In this document: positions 25,336 to 34,291 of the stretch, in pieces
Layout of the letters: every line of letters begins with the position of its first letter
Position numbering within the stretch: position 1 is the first letter of the stretch
Assembly: GCA_044228285.1 (NCBI GenBank)
Contig: JBGAVD010000010.1
Coordinates: 1-47,387, forward strand
DNA length: 47,387 bases
Reading direction: 5' to 3'
Origin: JBBATK01 sp044228285
GTDB lineage: Bacteria > Bacteroidota > Ignavibacteria > Kapaibacteriales > NICIL-2
Notes under the pieces: model-generated
Database searches by the model: none
Told to the model about the DNA's origin: nothing
Seen by the model: only the letters and a program-made list of their open reading frames with translations
Program-made: the position numbers and the translations under genes

Positions 25336-26289
25336 ATGTTTAAAAAGATACTGAAGGTACTTGGTCTGCTGGTTCTCTTGTTGGTAGTTGGCATTGGTGG
25401 ATTAGCTGCATGGGTTGCGCTATCCGACCTTCCACAGTACGAACGAAAGTCCATTGCAAGTCAGCTCTATACTGACTCTGTACATCTCGATCTCGGACGA
25501 AAGATTGTAACGGAACGATGTGCGTATTGTCACCTTGGCGAAGATGGCAAGCTCAGTGGTCGTCTGTTCTACAAAGGCGATGAAATGTTCACAGAACTCT
25601 GGTCGGGAAACATTACCAAGAGTGCAAAGCACGGAATAGCAAACTACAGCGACGGTGAGTTGGCCTATCTCTTGCGAACCGGTATAAAACGAGATGGTTA
25701 CTTCGCCGGACCTTACATGTCCTCACCAATTCAATCAGATGAAGAACTCAACTGCATTATATCCTATCTGCGTTCTGAGAATGACTTCGTTGCAGCTTCG
25801 GAACACGCACCTCCTGCGCACAAAGCGGGGTTCTTTGAAAAGGCAATACAAAAGCTCGGCTTGTTTGCGCCAATCGCGTACGATGGCACTGCCGTTCCTT
25901 CCATTTCGCCAAATGATACGCTGCGCTTTGGGAAGTATCTGGTTCAAGCACGCTACGAATGCTATGGCTGTCATTCCCAAAGCTTCGAAACACTCAATCC
26001 ATACAAGCCTGAAGACTCTCCGGGATATTTAGGAGGAGGCAATGAGATTGTTGGACATGACTTCTCGCTAACACCTTCAGCAAACATCAGCCCGAGCATG
26101 AGTCACGGAATCGGCTCATGGACCTACGAACAGTTCGAGCGCGCCGTCTTAAGCGGCGAAACGCCATCTGGAAAAGTTCTCAGCAATACAATGCCTCGAA
26201 TCATTGGCACCTCGCCCGAGGAACGCAGAGCAATGTGGTTGTACCTGAAAACGGTTCCTGCCATCGATGTTCCGGTGAAACGCAAATAG
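25336..26289 (+). CDS. Membrane-anchored dihaem cytochrome c
   Basis: 317 residues. One N-terminal membrane helix (VLGLLVLLLVVGIGGLAAWV) anchors the protein. Two c-type haem sites are visible: CAYCH at about residues 62-66 and CYGCH at about 213-217. Candidate axial Met residues lie downstream of each, e.g. GPYMSSP and NTMPRI. Each half looks like one cytochrome c domain (LDLGRKIVTERCAYCH ... LAYLLRTGI ; FGKYLVQARYECYGCH ... YEQFERAVLSG), matching tandem-domain cytochromes of the kind linked to periplasmic dehydrogenases or to c-type terminal oxidases. No oxidase or dehydrogenase gene is next to it, so its partner is unknown. Confidence 0.92.
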   Translation: MFKKILKVLGLLVLLLVVGIGGLAAWVALSDLPQYERKSIASQLYTDSVHLDLGRKIVTERCAYCHLGEDGKLSGRLFYKGDEMFTELWSGNITKSAKHGIANYSDGELAYLLRTGIKRDGYFAGPYMSSPIQSDEELNCIISYLRSENDFVAASEHAPPAHKAGFFEKAIQKLGLFAPIAYDGTAVPSISPNDTLRFGKYLVQARYECYGCHSQSFETLNPYKPEDSPGYLGGGNEIVGHDFSLTPSANISPSMSHGIGSWTYEQFERAVLSGETPSGKVLSNTMPRIIGTSPEERRAMWLYLKTVPAIDVPVKRK

Positions 26290-26518
26290 AACTACAACAA
26301 GTGTCTGCACAACATAACATTCAGAGGAATCAACGCCTATCCCGGCACTGTGTATCGATTGCTCTAGGCACTGAGATGACATGGATACTCATTGGTAGTG
26401 GCGCATTGCAATCACACATGCCGGGCGCGGTGTTGAAAGGGGTTGGTGTTGATTCATTTGTTTAGTTGATGTACTCTGTGTTGTCGGTGTATTTGTTCTG
26501 AAGGTGTATTCTTTGCCA

Positions 26519-26952
26519 GAGACGCAATGAATAGCGTCTCTACTGGCTAACCTTCATCAGCTAGCGCCGAAGGCGCTGACCATATCGCGTTATGTTGTAG
26601 AGACGCGATTCATCGCGTCTACAATCAAGAATACACCTAAATGCATGTGACGAACTTCGGCGCATGAACCTGTGATCCGATGCGGATCCCGTACGACTCC
26701 ATCTTTACCATTCTTTGCCTGAGACGCGATGAATCGCGTCTCTACTGGCTAACCTGCATCAGCTAGAGCCGAAGGCGCTGACTATATCGCGTTATGTTGT
26801 AGAGACGCGATTCATCGCGTCTTCAATCAAGAATACACCTGCAAACAACAGGCAGACAAGACTGCGTTTACACGGCACATGTGTAACGACGCGATGTATC
26901 CCGTCTTCAATCAAGAGCACATTCCCGAAAACCGTCGGAGCTGCGAAGCAGC
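26519..26952. repeat. Two units of the GAGACGCGAT repeat family plus a GAA-triloop hairpin
   Basis: Units start at 26519 (degenerate) and 26721, 202 bases apart. Each has the palindrome GAGACGCGATGAATCGCGTCTC, a central GCGCC-GAA-GGCGC hairpin and a matching inverted palindrome GTAGAGACGCGATTCATCGC. The stretch ends with GCTGC-GAA-GCAGC at 26940-26952, just past the stop of the TPR-LuxR gene. The same family makes up the large array at 29.6-31.2 kb. No gene is evident between 26290 and 26980. Confidence 0.85.
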
Positions 26953-26980
26953 GGAGCATGATAATGAATCGTATGAAGAT

Positions 26981-29056
26981 CTATCCAAGCGAGCTTAGGA
27001 ATGTGCTGAGATTATGGTCTTTTTCTAAGCCGAATTTTTTTCGTAGTCGGTTTCGATGGTCTTCGACAGTGCGTGGACTCAGTACAAGTGCCGCTGCTAT
27101 TTCTTTGGTGTTGAGTTGGATTTTAAGCAACGAGCAGATTTTGAGTTCCATTGGGGTGAGCTTGGGATATCGTTCGCTCAGCTCTTGAGCGAAGTTGGAG
27201 TGTATGCGACTGAACTGTTGCTGAAAGGACTCCCACGAGGCGTCATCACGTAAGGCTTGATTGATGTGGTGAAGCATTTCGTCCACCATGTTATGCGCTT
27301 CTCTACTATACTCGCTCACAATTTTACGGGCTTGAAGTTTGAGTTGTTCGAGAACCTCGTTCTTGTGAACGAGATGTAATGCCATAGCAGAAAGTTCTTT
27401 CTGCTTGAATTCGTTTTCCTTCTGTAGCAACTCGTTTTGCTGCAAGAGTTGATCACGCTCTTTTTGAAACCGTTCGGTCTCGAGAAGGATTATCATGTTG
27501 CGTGCAGTGCGCTCGGAGCGTTCATTGATATAGCGATGTTCGAGTTCTTGACACTTAACTTTCCAGTAGTAGGCTGTTTTGAAGTCGCTACGACCTTCAT
27601 GCACTCTTGCACAACATTCTGCAACACTCGATGCTTGTTCCAGATCGCCAATACTCTTAGCGCCTTCAAAACACTCTTGATAGAGTGCAAGAGCCTGTTG
27701 TTCGCGATTCGCAGCGAGTGCGCAGTCTGCAAGACACTTTGTTAGCAGGGCATATCCACGAGCATGTTGCAAGTCTTGGCTTCGCTTCCTGCCATGCTCC
27801 AACTCCGACACTACTAGAGAGGAGCTGCCTTGGCGCAGGGCGATAGCACAGTGTATGGGAAGTATCTCGAAAACAAGGTCTTCAAACGAAGCACTTCTTG
27901 CGCGTTGAAGTGCATCTTGTACGAATACATTTGCTTGGTCTATGTTTCCAAGATCGTAGTGCGTCTGCGCAATGTTTGCTCTTGTGTAACACTGTCCACG
28001 CGGTTCTTGTAACAGATCAAAAAGGGTACATGCTTCGCTAAAGTGATGTAATGCTTGTTCATACTCTTTTCGTTTGGCGTAGATGCTTGCCATGAGGTTG
28101 TGGGAACCAGCTTGACGCAGAGTTGATCCCATATTCCTAGCACGAGTTTCAAGTTGATGCAGTAGATCCAACGCGCGCGCTTCATCACCCAAAGTAAGCC
28201 ATGCGCCGGAAGCAAGTTCGAGCGCAGCCGTTTCAGTATAACCGTCGTTGCTGAGGCGTGACAGATGTATGGCGCGTTCGCAATGCCGTATAGCTCCGGC
28301 GAAGTCTCCGTCCATACTAGCCATGGTAGAAAGTCCAATATGTATTGACGCAGTTTGTTGCGGCATGTGCTCTTCATCACTCAGTTGTAGTGCACGCTGA
28401 TAGTGTTCCTTTGCTTGATCAAAGTGAGAAAGATCCTGGTGTACCGACCCCAGTCCTACTTCCATTGCTATGAGAAATCTGGTTTCGCCTATGGTTTCCG
28501 CCGCAATGCGACCTTGTGTAAACAAGCGCAATGCTTCTTCATGCTTTGCTTCCCGCAATGCTATTTGAGCCAGGCCATTCAGAGCTGCAGCGAGTGCGCG
28601 ATGTTCACTGTGTTCACGGAGATACTCCAGGTCTTGTTCGTAAAGGGCACGTGCTTGAACAAAGTCGAAGGAGCGCACACAATAGAAAGCCAGTTTTTGA
28701 CGCGCGGTAGCTGCACGAAGCTTATCGTTCACTTGCTCAAAGAATGCGATTGCTTCATGCACACGTGGCAGCCATTCCGAAACACGTTCAGAGTTATAGC
28801 TGGTCGTGAACAGCACCACATAGGCCCGATAGCGTGCGCTCTCATTGCGCAGTTGTTGAGCGTTTGATGCTTGAGCGCGACGTGTCTCCAGTTTTACAAG
28901 ATCGAGAGTAGCTTGTGCGAAAGCTGCTGCATCAGGAGTTGAAACGCCGATATACTTCTCTGCAAGCTGTATGCTAAGATCTCGCCGTTGATCTCGTCGA
29001 CGGCTTAGAGCGAGCTGTTCATTCAGATTCTCTATATCACGTTTCTGTTGATCCAT
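26981..29056 (-). CDS. TPR-repeat LuxR-type transcriptional regulator
   Basis: 691 residues with no membrane helix, so cytosolic. Residues ~110-500 are tetratricopeptide repeats (e.g. ALNGLAQIALREAKHEEALR, TRANIAQTHYDLGNIDQANV). A heptad-rich segment (ERDQLLQQNELLQKENEFK) at about 530-580 forms a coiled coil, likely for dimerisation. The C-terminus from about 630 is a LuxR/NarL helix-turn-helix (LTPMELKICSLLKIQLNTKE, then LVLSPRTVEDHRNRLRKKFG). This layout is common in Bacteroidota regulators; many have a membrane helix between TPR and HTH, here absent. The TPR part probably senses a partner protein. The small gene 29060-29470 lies 3 bases upstream and may encode that partner. Repeat arrays flank the operon on both sides. 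Confidence 0.9.
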   Translation of the reverse strand: MDQQKRDIENLNEQLALSRRRDQRRDLSIQLAEKYIGVSTPDAAAFAQATLDLVKLETRRAQASNAQQLRNESARYRAYVVLFTTSYNSERVSEWLPRVHEAIAFFEQVNDKLRAATARQKLAFYCVRSFDFVQARALYEQDLEYLREHSEHRALAAALNGLAQIALREAKHEEALRLFTQGRIAAETIGETRFLIAMEVGLGSVHQDLSHFDQAKEHYQRALQLSDEEHMPQQTASIHIGLSTMASMDGDFAGAIRHCERAIHLSRLSNDGYTETAALELASGAWLTLGDEARALDLLHQLETRARNMGSTLRQAGSHNLMASIYAKRKEYEQALHHFSEACTLFDLLQEPRGQCYTRANIAQTHYDLGNIDQANVFVQDALQRARSASFEDLVFEILPIHCAIALRQGSSSLVVSELEHGRKRSQDLQHARGYALLTKCLADCALAANREQQALALYQECFEGAKSIGDLEQASSVAECCARVHEGRSDFKTAYYWKVKCQELEHRYINERSERTARNMIILLETERFQKERDQLLQQNELLQKENEFKQKELSAMALHLVHKNEVLEQLKLQARKIVSEYSREAHNMVDEMLHHINQALRDDASWESFQQQFSRIHSNFAQELSERYPKLTPMELKICSLLKIQLNTKEIAAALVLSPRTVEDHRNRLRKKFGLEKDHNLSTFLSSLG

Positions 29057-29059
29057 TGC

Positions 29060-29470
29060 CTATTCCCCTCCAATGGTTGAATGCGATAACTGAAGGCGGT
29101 GGGCCGCCTCTTTCTTGTCGAGCGTTTGAAGCAGTGCTGTGGGATCCTGGTTACACCCTAGAATATACTCACGAATCTCTTGTTCGTGATACTGAAGTCT
29201 GCGCATAGCCAGCACATGAATCTCGGTTTTGGTGCACGACCAATATCTACTCTGTAACAATATTTCATAACTCTGAAAATCAATGCTTTCAACGCCTGGC
29301 GTCGTTTGCGTCTGCTCCAACTCCTTCATCATCAGGTCCTGAAGTTCCCCTAGCCGATGACGCTCTCGAAAACAAAGCGAACGCAAAACATACAACTGTA
29401 CCTTCTGCGCTAACGATCTACCGACTTTATCTTCCCAGTCATTGGGTTCAATGGTTGGTTCGTCTATCAT
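29060..29470 (-). CDS. Hypothetical protein co-transcribed with the TPR-LuxR regulator
   Basis: 136 residues, mostly helical and charged (RSLAQKVQLYVLRSLCFRER, then MMKELEQTQTTPG). The later part YWSCTKTEIHVLAMRRLQYHEQEIREY is amphipathic. There is no signal peptide or membrane helix and I do not recognise a family. The stop lies 3 bases before the start of the regulator gene, so they form one operon. It may be a partner or modulator of the regulator (inference). The 243-bp repeat array begins about 100 bases upstream. Confidence 0.6.
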   Translation of the reverse strand: MIDEPTIEPNDWEDKVGRSLAQKVQLYVLRSLCFRERHRLGELQDLMMKELEQTQTTPGVESIDFQSYEILLQSRYWSCTKTEIHVLAMRRLQYHEQEIREYILGCNQDPTALLQTLDKKEAAHRLQLSHSTIGGE

Positions 29471-29639
29471 AGTCCTACAATACCGACAGAATGAGACTTC
29501 ATTGGACTACGGAATTAGTACGGTACTGAGGATGTAGGAATGGCGAGCATAGGCATTGCGTCTGTCATCAAGAATACACGCTCAGGTATCAGGTGCAAAA
29601 CAACGCATGCACGCTGCGATCTGATTCGGATCCCGAGCG

Positions 29640-31230
29640 ATACCATCTTTACCGTTCTTTGACTGAGACGCGATGAATAGTGTCTCTACCATTGTCGCGT
29701 GTTCGTGAGCGCCTTCGGCGCATATTGTTGTTCGATACTACATGTGATTGCGCCGATGGCGCTGGCTAGTACGTGATATCATGTAGAGACGCGATTCATC
29801 GCGTCTACACTCAATAATACACCCGACCGCACCAGGCGAGTACAACTGCGTTTAGATTGTGGTCAGATACTTATTCCGCATGTCGTTATCTCTGCCATTC
29901 TTTACCTGAGACGCGATGAATCGCGTCTCTACAATGGTCGCGTGTTCGTGAGCGCCTTCGGCGCATGTTGTTGTTCGATACTACAAGTGATTGCGCCGAA
30001 GGCGCTGGCTAGTACGTGATATCATGTAGAGACGCGATTCATCGCGTCTACACTCAAGAAAACACCCGACTACACCTGGCGAACACAACTGCGTTTAGAT
30101 TGTGATCTGGTACGTATTCCGCATGTCGTTATCTTTACCATTCTTTACCTGAGACGCGATGAATCGCGTCTCTACAATGATCGCGTGTTCGTGAGCGCCT
30201 TCGGCGCGTGTTGTTGTTCGATGGTACATGTGATTGCGCCGAAGGCGCTGACTATTACGTGTCAGTATGTAGAGACGCGATTCATCGCGTCTACACTCAA
30301 GAATACATCCGACAGCACCACGCGAACACAACTGCGTTTAGATTGTGAACAAATACGTTTTCCGCATGTCGTTATCTCTGCCATTCTTTACCTGAGACGC
30401 GATGAATCGCGTCTCTACAATGATCGCGTGTTCGTGAGCGCCTTCGGCGCATGTTGTTGTTCGATACTACATGTGATTGGGCCGAAGGCGCTGGCTAGTA
30501 CGTGATATCATGTAGAGACTCGATTCATCGCGTCTACACTCAAGAATACATCCGACTACACCTGGCGAACACAACTGCGTTTAGATTGTGATCCGATACG
30601 TATTCCGCACGACTCTATCTTTACCATTCTTTACCTTAGACGCGATGAATCGCGTCTCTACAATGGTCGCGTGTTCGTGAGCGCCTTCGGCGCATGTTGT
30701 TGTTTGATACTACATGTGATTGCGCCGAAGGCGCTGGCTAGTACGTGATATCATGTAGAGACGCAATGCATCGCGTCTACATTCAAGAATACACCCCATT
30801 ACACCAAGCGAACACAACTGCGTTTAGATCGTGATCCGATACGTATTCCGCACGACTCTATCTTTACCATTCTTTACCTGAGACGCGATGAATCGCGTCT
30901 CTACGGGTTAACGTTCATCTGTATGCGCCGAAGGCGCTGAACATATCGCGTTATTTTGTAGAGACGCGATTCATCGCGTCTACACTCAAGAATACAGCCC
31001 ATTACACCTGGCGAACACAACTGCGTTTAGATCGTGATCCGATACGTATTCCGCACGACTCTTTCTTTACCATTCTTTACCTTAGACGCGATGAATCGCG
31101 TCTCTACGGGTTAACGTTCATCTGTATGCGCCGAAGGCGCAGTACATATCGCGTTATTTTGTAGAGACGCGATTCATCGCGTCTACGCTCAAGAATACAC
31201 CCGACCGCACCAGCTAAATACAAACGCGTT
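29640..31230. repeat. Seven-unit tandem array with a 243-bp period
   Basis: Counting the GAGACGCGAT palindrome, units begin at 29665, 29908, 30151, 30394, 30637, 30880 and 31083: five spacings of exactly 243, then one of 203 (shorter inner section). Each long unit carries an upstream palindrome (GAGACGCGAT-GA-ATCGCGTCTC), a GCGCC-TTC-GGCGC hairpin, a GCGCC-GAA-GGCGC hairpin, a downstream inverted copy (GTAGAGACGCGATTCATCGC), and a linker including AACACAACTGCGTTTAGAT. The short 203-base type matches the units at 26519-26952. Nothing here resembles a conserved gene; frames crossing it are read-through of the period. No other feature was seen between 29471 and 29640. Confidence 0.93.
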
Positions 31231-31294
31231 TAGATTGTGATCAGATACAGATTCTTTACAACTACGTCCTCGCCATTTCCATCCTGTAAGTGCA

Positions 31295-33304
31295 CTATTC
31301 CAATGGAGTTTCAATCGTAACAATAACCGTTCGACTATAAAATCTACCTTCCGGTGTGTTGTTGTCGTACATTTGGTTGGCAGCACCTTCACCGCGCGCG
31401 TTCTCTGGAGGTACGCCGAGAACTTTTGCAACCTGTAGTGCGCGTTGTTCTGAGAGTTGTTGATTGTGAACTGGGTCGCCGAGACGGTCGGTGTAGCCGC
31501 TCACATATACTGTAGACTTCGGTGTGATGTTTTTGCGAATAATTGAAATGATGTGACGATCCGCTTTCGACATCGTGCTTGCATTGAAAGCAAAGGTTAT
31601 CAGTGAGAAACGTTGAATGGTAGAGTTGCGCACCCGTTGTTGTTGGATGTTAATTGCCTCTGCATCTGTTTCTAACACTTGCCCATCTTCATCAATCACT
31701 TTCAGCTTCGCTGAAAGTGTGCCTTTCATACGTTGAATACGTTCTCTATCTTTCCGAGTGTCCCACACTATATCGGTGGGCAACGAGCCTTGGCTGCCAA
31801 AGGTTGTTACAACCTTGCCGTTGTTCGTAATATCAAGCGACCACGAACGCACAACAACACCTGGTTGGATCATTCCTGGATACGAAATGCTGCCTGCGTT
31901 GATGGTACAGACAGTATCACTGAAGATCAGAGGTTCCAAAAGCTCGCTTGACTCCGTGCGAATTTCGACTCGACGATTCTCTTCTACTCCATCTGTTGTA
32001 GAACTGTTTGATGGTGATTCCGGTAGGTTCCGTGCTTGAATGGAAATACGCGACGCCTCAACCTGCCACACGTTTGTGAGGTAGTTTTTAATACTCTCGG
32101 CGCGAGCGCGCGATAACGCAAGGTTGTTCTTTTCTGATCCTTCCGACGCGTTACAGCCAACTAAAACAATCTTGGTTTTGGCATCCTCTTGCATGCGTTT
32201 ACCCACCAGATTCAGAATGTTATAATAAATCTCAAGCGTACTTGTTGCATTGAGTTCATTGGTTTGAAAGCGCTTGCTTTCACTTGGACTCAGTAGTTTG
32301 TAACGGGAAGGAAGTTGCGCTGAGGCGCTGTCAAAGAACACATAGTTAATCATCGCATAGGTATTCTGCGATATCGTATTTCGAATGATGAGTTGTCGAT
32401 CTATGAGATTACTGTTCGTATCACGAAGCACCGGCTCGTAGCGACCTACAACGAGTGTCTTCTTCGGCTTCGGAATCACAGCTATAACTGGCTCTTTTGG
32501 TTCTGGCTTAACCTCAGGCACAGGTGGTGGAGGCAATTCGGGGGCAGGTTCATTTCTCTTAGTGTATACGATCGACACTCCAAACTGCGCACTATGAATC
32601 TTCCATGGGTCGGGTGTTGCGAGAAGGTTCGAAAGCATATAGGTGTAGTAGAGGCTGGGCTCGCATGACCATTTTTTATCGCTACTGAGAGGCAAAGAGC
32701 TACGCAATCCAAGTTTGACGCTGAGCTCCATACCGGAGCTTTGGTCAACGTCGCCTGAGAAATTCATGCGATCACGTCGGTCATTCTCGAAGACGATGGT
32801 ATTTGGTGCTACAATCTTCTCACTTTGTACATAGCTTGGTTTCAGAAGCATACCAACACGAGCTCCAGCATGAAGACTGAGGGGACCGAAAGCGTAGCTC
32901 AGTTCTGGAGACAACGCAACACTCGATACTCGAGTTTGAATTGCGTACTCAATTGTTGCTTCGCGTGCCCCATTGTCGTCAACCAGTTGCTGTTGTGTTG
33001 CAGTTATCTGTCCGTTCAGCTGTGTGTATTCAAGCCCAAGGTGAAGCGACCATGGTGACTGCAGTGCCAAACCAAAAAAGGCTGAGAGTTGGATTCCGCT
33101 CCCGCTCCCATTGCTAAACAATGGTGCGCAGCTTGGCACATTTGGCAACTGAGTGAAACCCGTCTGGTGGTTGTTAAAAACCAAGCCAGCGCCAATTCCG
33201 GCTTTCCACACGAAAACGCTATCTGGGCTAAGGCTCTGTGCATACCCACTGTAGCCCAGTAAGCATAGCATGAGAAGTGCATAGTGAAGTTTTGTACGCA
33301 TCAT
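31295..33304 (-). CDS. Outer-membrane protein with beta-barrel and two OmpA-like domains
   Basis: 669 residues with signal peptide MRTKLHYALLMLCLLGYSGY-AQ. Residues ~25-245 look like an outer-membrane barrel (SSVALSPELSYAFGPLSLHA, SCEPSLYYTYMLSNLL), then a Pro-rich linker (PAPELPPPPVPEVKPEPKEP) at about 250-275. The first OmpA-like domain (about 325-450) has GCNASEGSEKNNLALSRAR: the usual ligand Asp is replaced by Ala while the Arg 15 residues later is kept. The second (about 565-668) has GYTDRLGDPVHNQQLSEQR with both residues present. The protein is paralogous to 17231-19564 through both domains and the segment between. It is the last gene of the fibre operon, 9 bases after the gene before it. 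Confidence 0.9.
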   Translation of the reverse strand: MMRTKLHYALLMLCLLGYSGYAQSLSPDSVFVWKAGIGAGLVFNNHQTGFTQLPNVPSCAPLFSNGSGSGIQLSAFFGLALQSPWSLHLGLEYTQLNGQITATQQQLVDDNGAREATIEYAIQTRVSSVALSPELSYAFGPLSLHAGARVGMLLKPSYVQSEKIVAPNTIVFENDRRDRMNFSGDVDQSSGMELSVKLGLRSSLPLSSDKKWSCEPSLYYTYMLSNLLATPDPWKIHSAQFGVSIVYTKRNEPAPELPPPPVPEVKPEPKEPVIAVIPKPKKTLVVGRYEPVLRDTNSNLIDRQLIIRNTISQNTYAMINYVFFDSASAQLPSRYKLLSPSESKRFQTNELNATSTLEIYYNILNLVGKRMQEDAKTKIVLVGCNASEGSEKNNLALSRARAESIKNYLTNVWQVEASRISIQARNLPESPSNSSTTDGVEENRRVEIRTESSELLEPLIFSDTVCTINAGSISYPGMIQPGVVVRSWSLDITNNGKVVTTFGSQGSLPTDIVWDTRKDRERIQRMKGTLSAKLKVIDEDGQVLETDAEAINIQQQRVRNSTIQRFSLITFAFNASTMSKADRHIISIIRKNITPKSTVYVSGYTDRLGDPVHNQQLSEQRALQVAKVLGVPPENARGEGAANQMYDNNTPEGRFYSRTVIVTIETPLE

Positions 33305-33313
33305 TCAGTTGAA

Positions 33314-34252
33314 TCACTTTTGGATGATTACTTTTTGACTAAACACTTCATTCGGTGTTTTCATCATGAGGAAATAACTACCACTTGGTGTACCCGTCAG
33401 ATCTACGGCAAAGTCCAATGCACCCGGCTTTGCCTCAGCACCGTAGAAGCTTAGCACATTCACCCCTCGTTGATCAATAAGGTAGATGTCTGTCAAACCA
33501 TCTTCGGTCAGAAATGCCTGAATGCGAGCTTGGTCGCCAGCGGGATTAGGAAACATCTGCAGAGTAGTAGGCAGCACACTCTTTATCAAGCGTATAACTC
33601 CGCCTTCGCGGCACACACCGTCTAACGAGAACAAGCCAGGTTTCTTCAGGATGCGAACACTTGCTGTTTCAACGATCACGAAACTTTCAATCTCGACCAG
33701 TGTGTTCTCGTTGTTCCCAAGCTTCGCTATAAATTCTGTTGTCGTTAGTATCTGTGAGCTGTCGCTGATGCTCCCTGTCACACTCACCCAACCAGTATCA
33801 TTCGTCCTCGTGTAACCACTCTTGTTACTTGGTTCCAGAAGTGTTGCGTTAAAACGCAATACTGCTTTGAAGGTGCGCGCTCCTGACTGAAGAATGTTCT
33901 TTGACTGTTGTAGGATCAATGGTATTCCAAGTGTTTCTCCCGGTGCTGCGTGAGTATTTGGCAGCACAACCAGTGCTGAGTAACGATCTGCATCAAGAAT
34001 GCCCTGAATGCTATACCAATAGCCAACATTATGCTGAAGATTGGTTGAGCTCTTGCGACCAATGGCCGTTTGGCTGAGTGTTCCTCTCAACGAGTGTTGG
34101 CTTGAAGAGGCATTCATAGCACCGCTTCCAAGCACTGCTCTTGGTATGCTCAGTTGCGCGATAAGCTGCGGTGTGGTACCACAGAATAGTGCGGAGCTGA
34201 GCACTAGGCAGCGAAAGAGAGCTGAGTATAATCGTGAATGGTGCTTGTGCAT
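33314..34252 (-). CDS. T9SS-secreted cohesin-like protein
   Basis: 312 residues from the ATG at 34252, chosen for the GGAGAACCAAAA before it; the frame opens at 34291 right after the stop of the giant gene. Signal peptide (CLVLSSALFCGTTPQLIAQ). Middle region of cohesin-like type: ALVVLPNTHAAPGETLGIPL, then RTFKAVLRFNATLLEP. It is followed by LFSLDGVCREGGVIRLI, comparable to LLDLCEAGGKRLV in the protein at 15689, and by a T9SS sorting domain (MFPNPAGDQARIQ ... TPSGSYFLMMK ... FSQKVIIQK). Likely on the cell surface, perhaps binding either the fibre or the OmpA barrel (inference). It sits between those two genes in one operon. Confidence 0.85.
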   Translation of the reverse strand: MHKHHSRLYSALFRCLVLSSALFCGTTPQLIAQLSIPRAVLGSGAMNASSSQHSLRGTLSQTAIGRKSSTNLQHNVGYWYSIQGILDADRYSALVVLPNTHAAPGETLGIPLILQQSKNILQSGARTFKAVLRFNATLLEPSNKSGYTRTNDTGWVSVTGSISDSSQILTTTEFIAKLGNNENTLVEIESFVIVETASVRILKKPGLFSLDGVCREGGVIRLIKSVLPTTLQMFPNPAGDQARIQAFLTEDGLTDIYLIDQRGVNVLSFYGAEAKPGALDFAVDLTGTPSGSYFLMMKTPNEVFSQKVIIQK

Positions 34253-34291
34253 TTTTGGTTCTCCGGAACAAGACATAAGAACAGTTGACAT

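Noticed and set aside
25420..25632. Minus-strand frames inside the cytochrome c gene
   Set aside because: Shadows of the cytochrome frame, which has two haem motifs and a membrane anchor.
29640..31230. Insertion sequences or a transposon flanked by inverted repeats
   Set aside because: No transposase frame lies inside any unit and the units repeat in tandem rather than being scattered as element ends.
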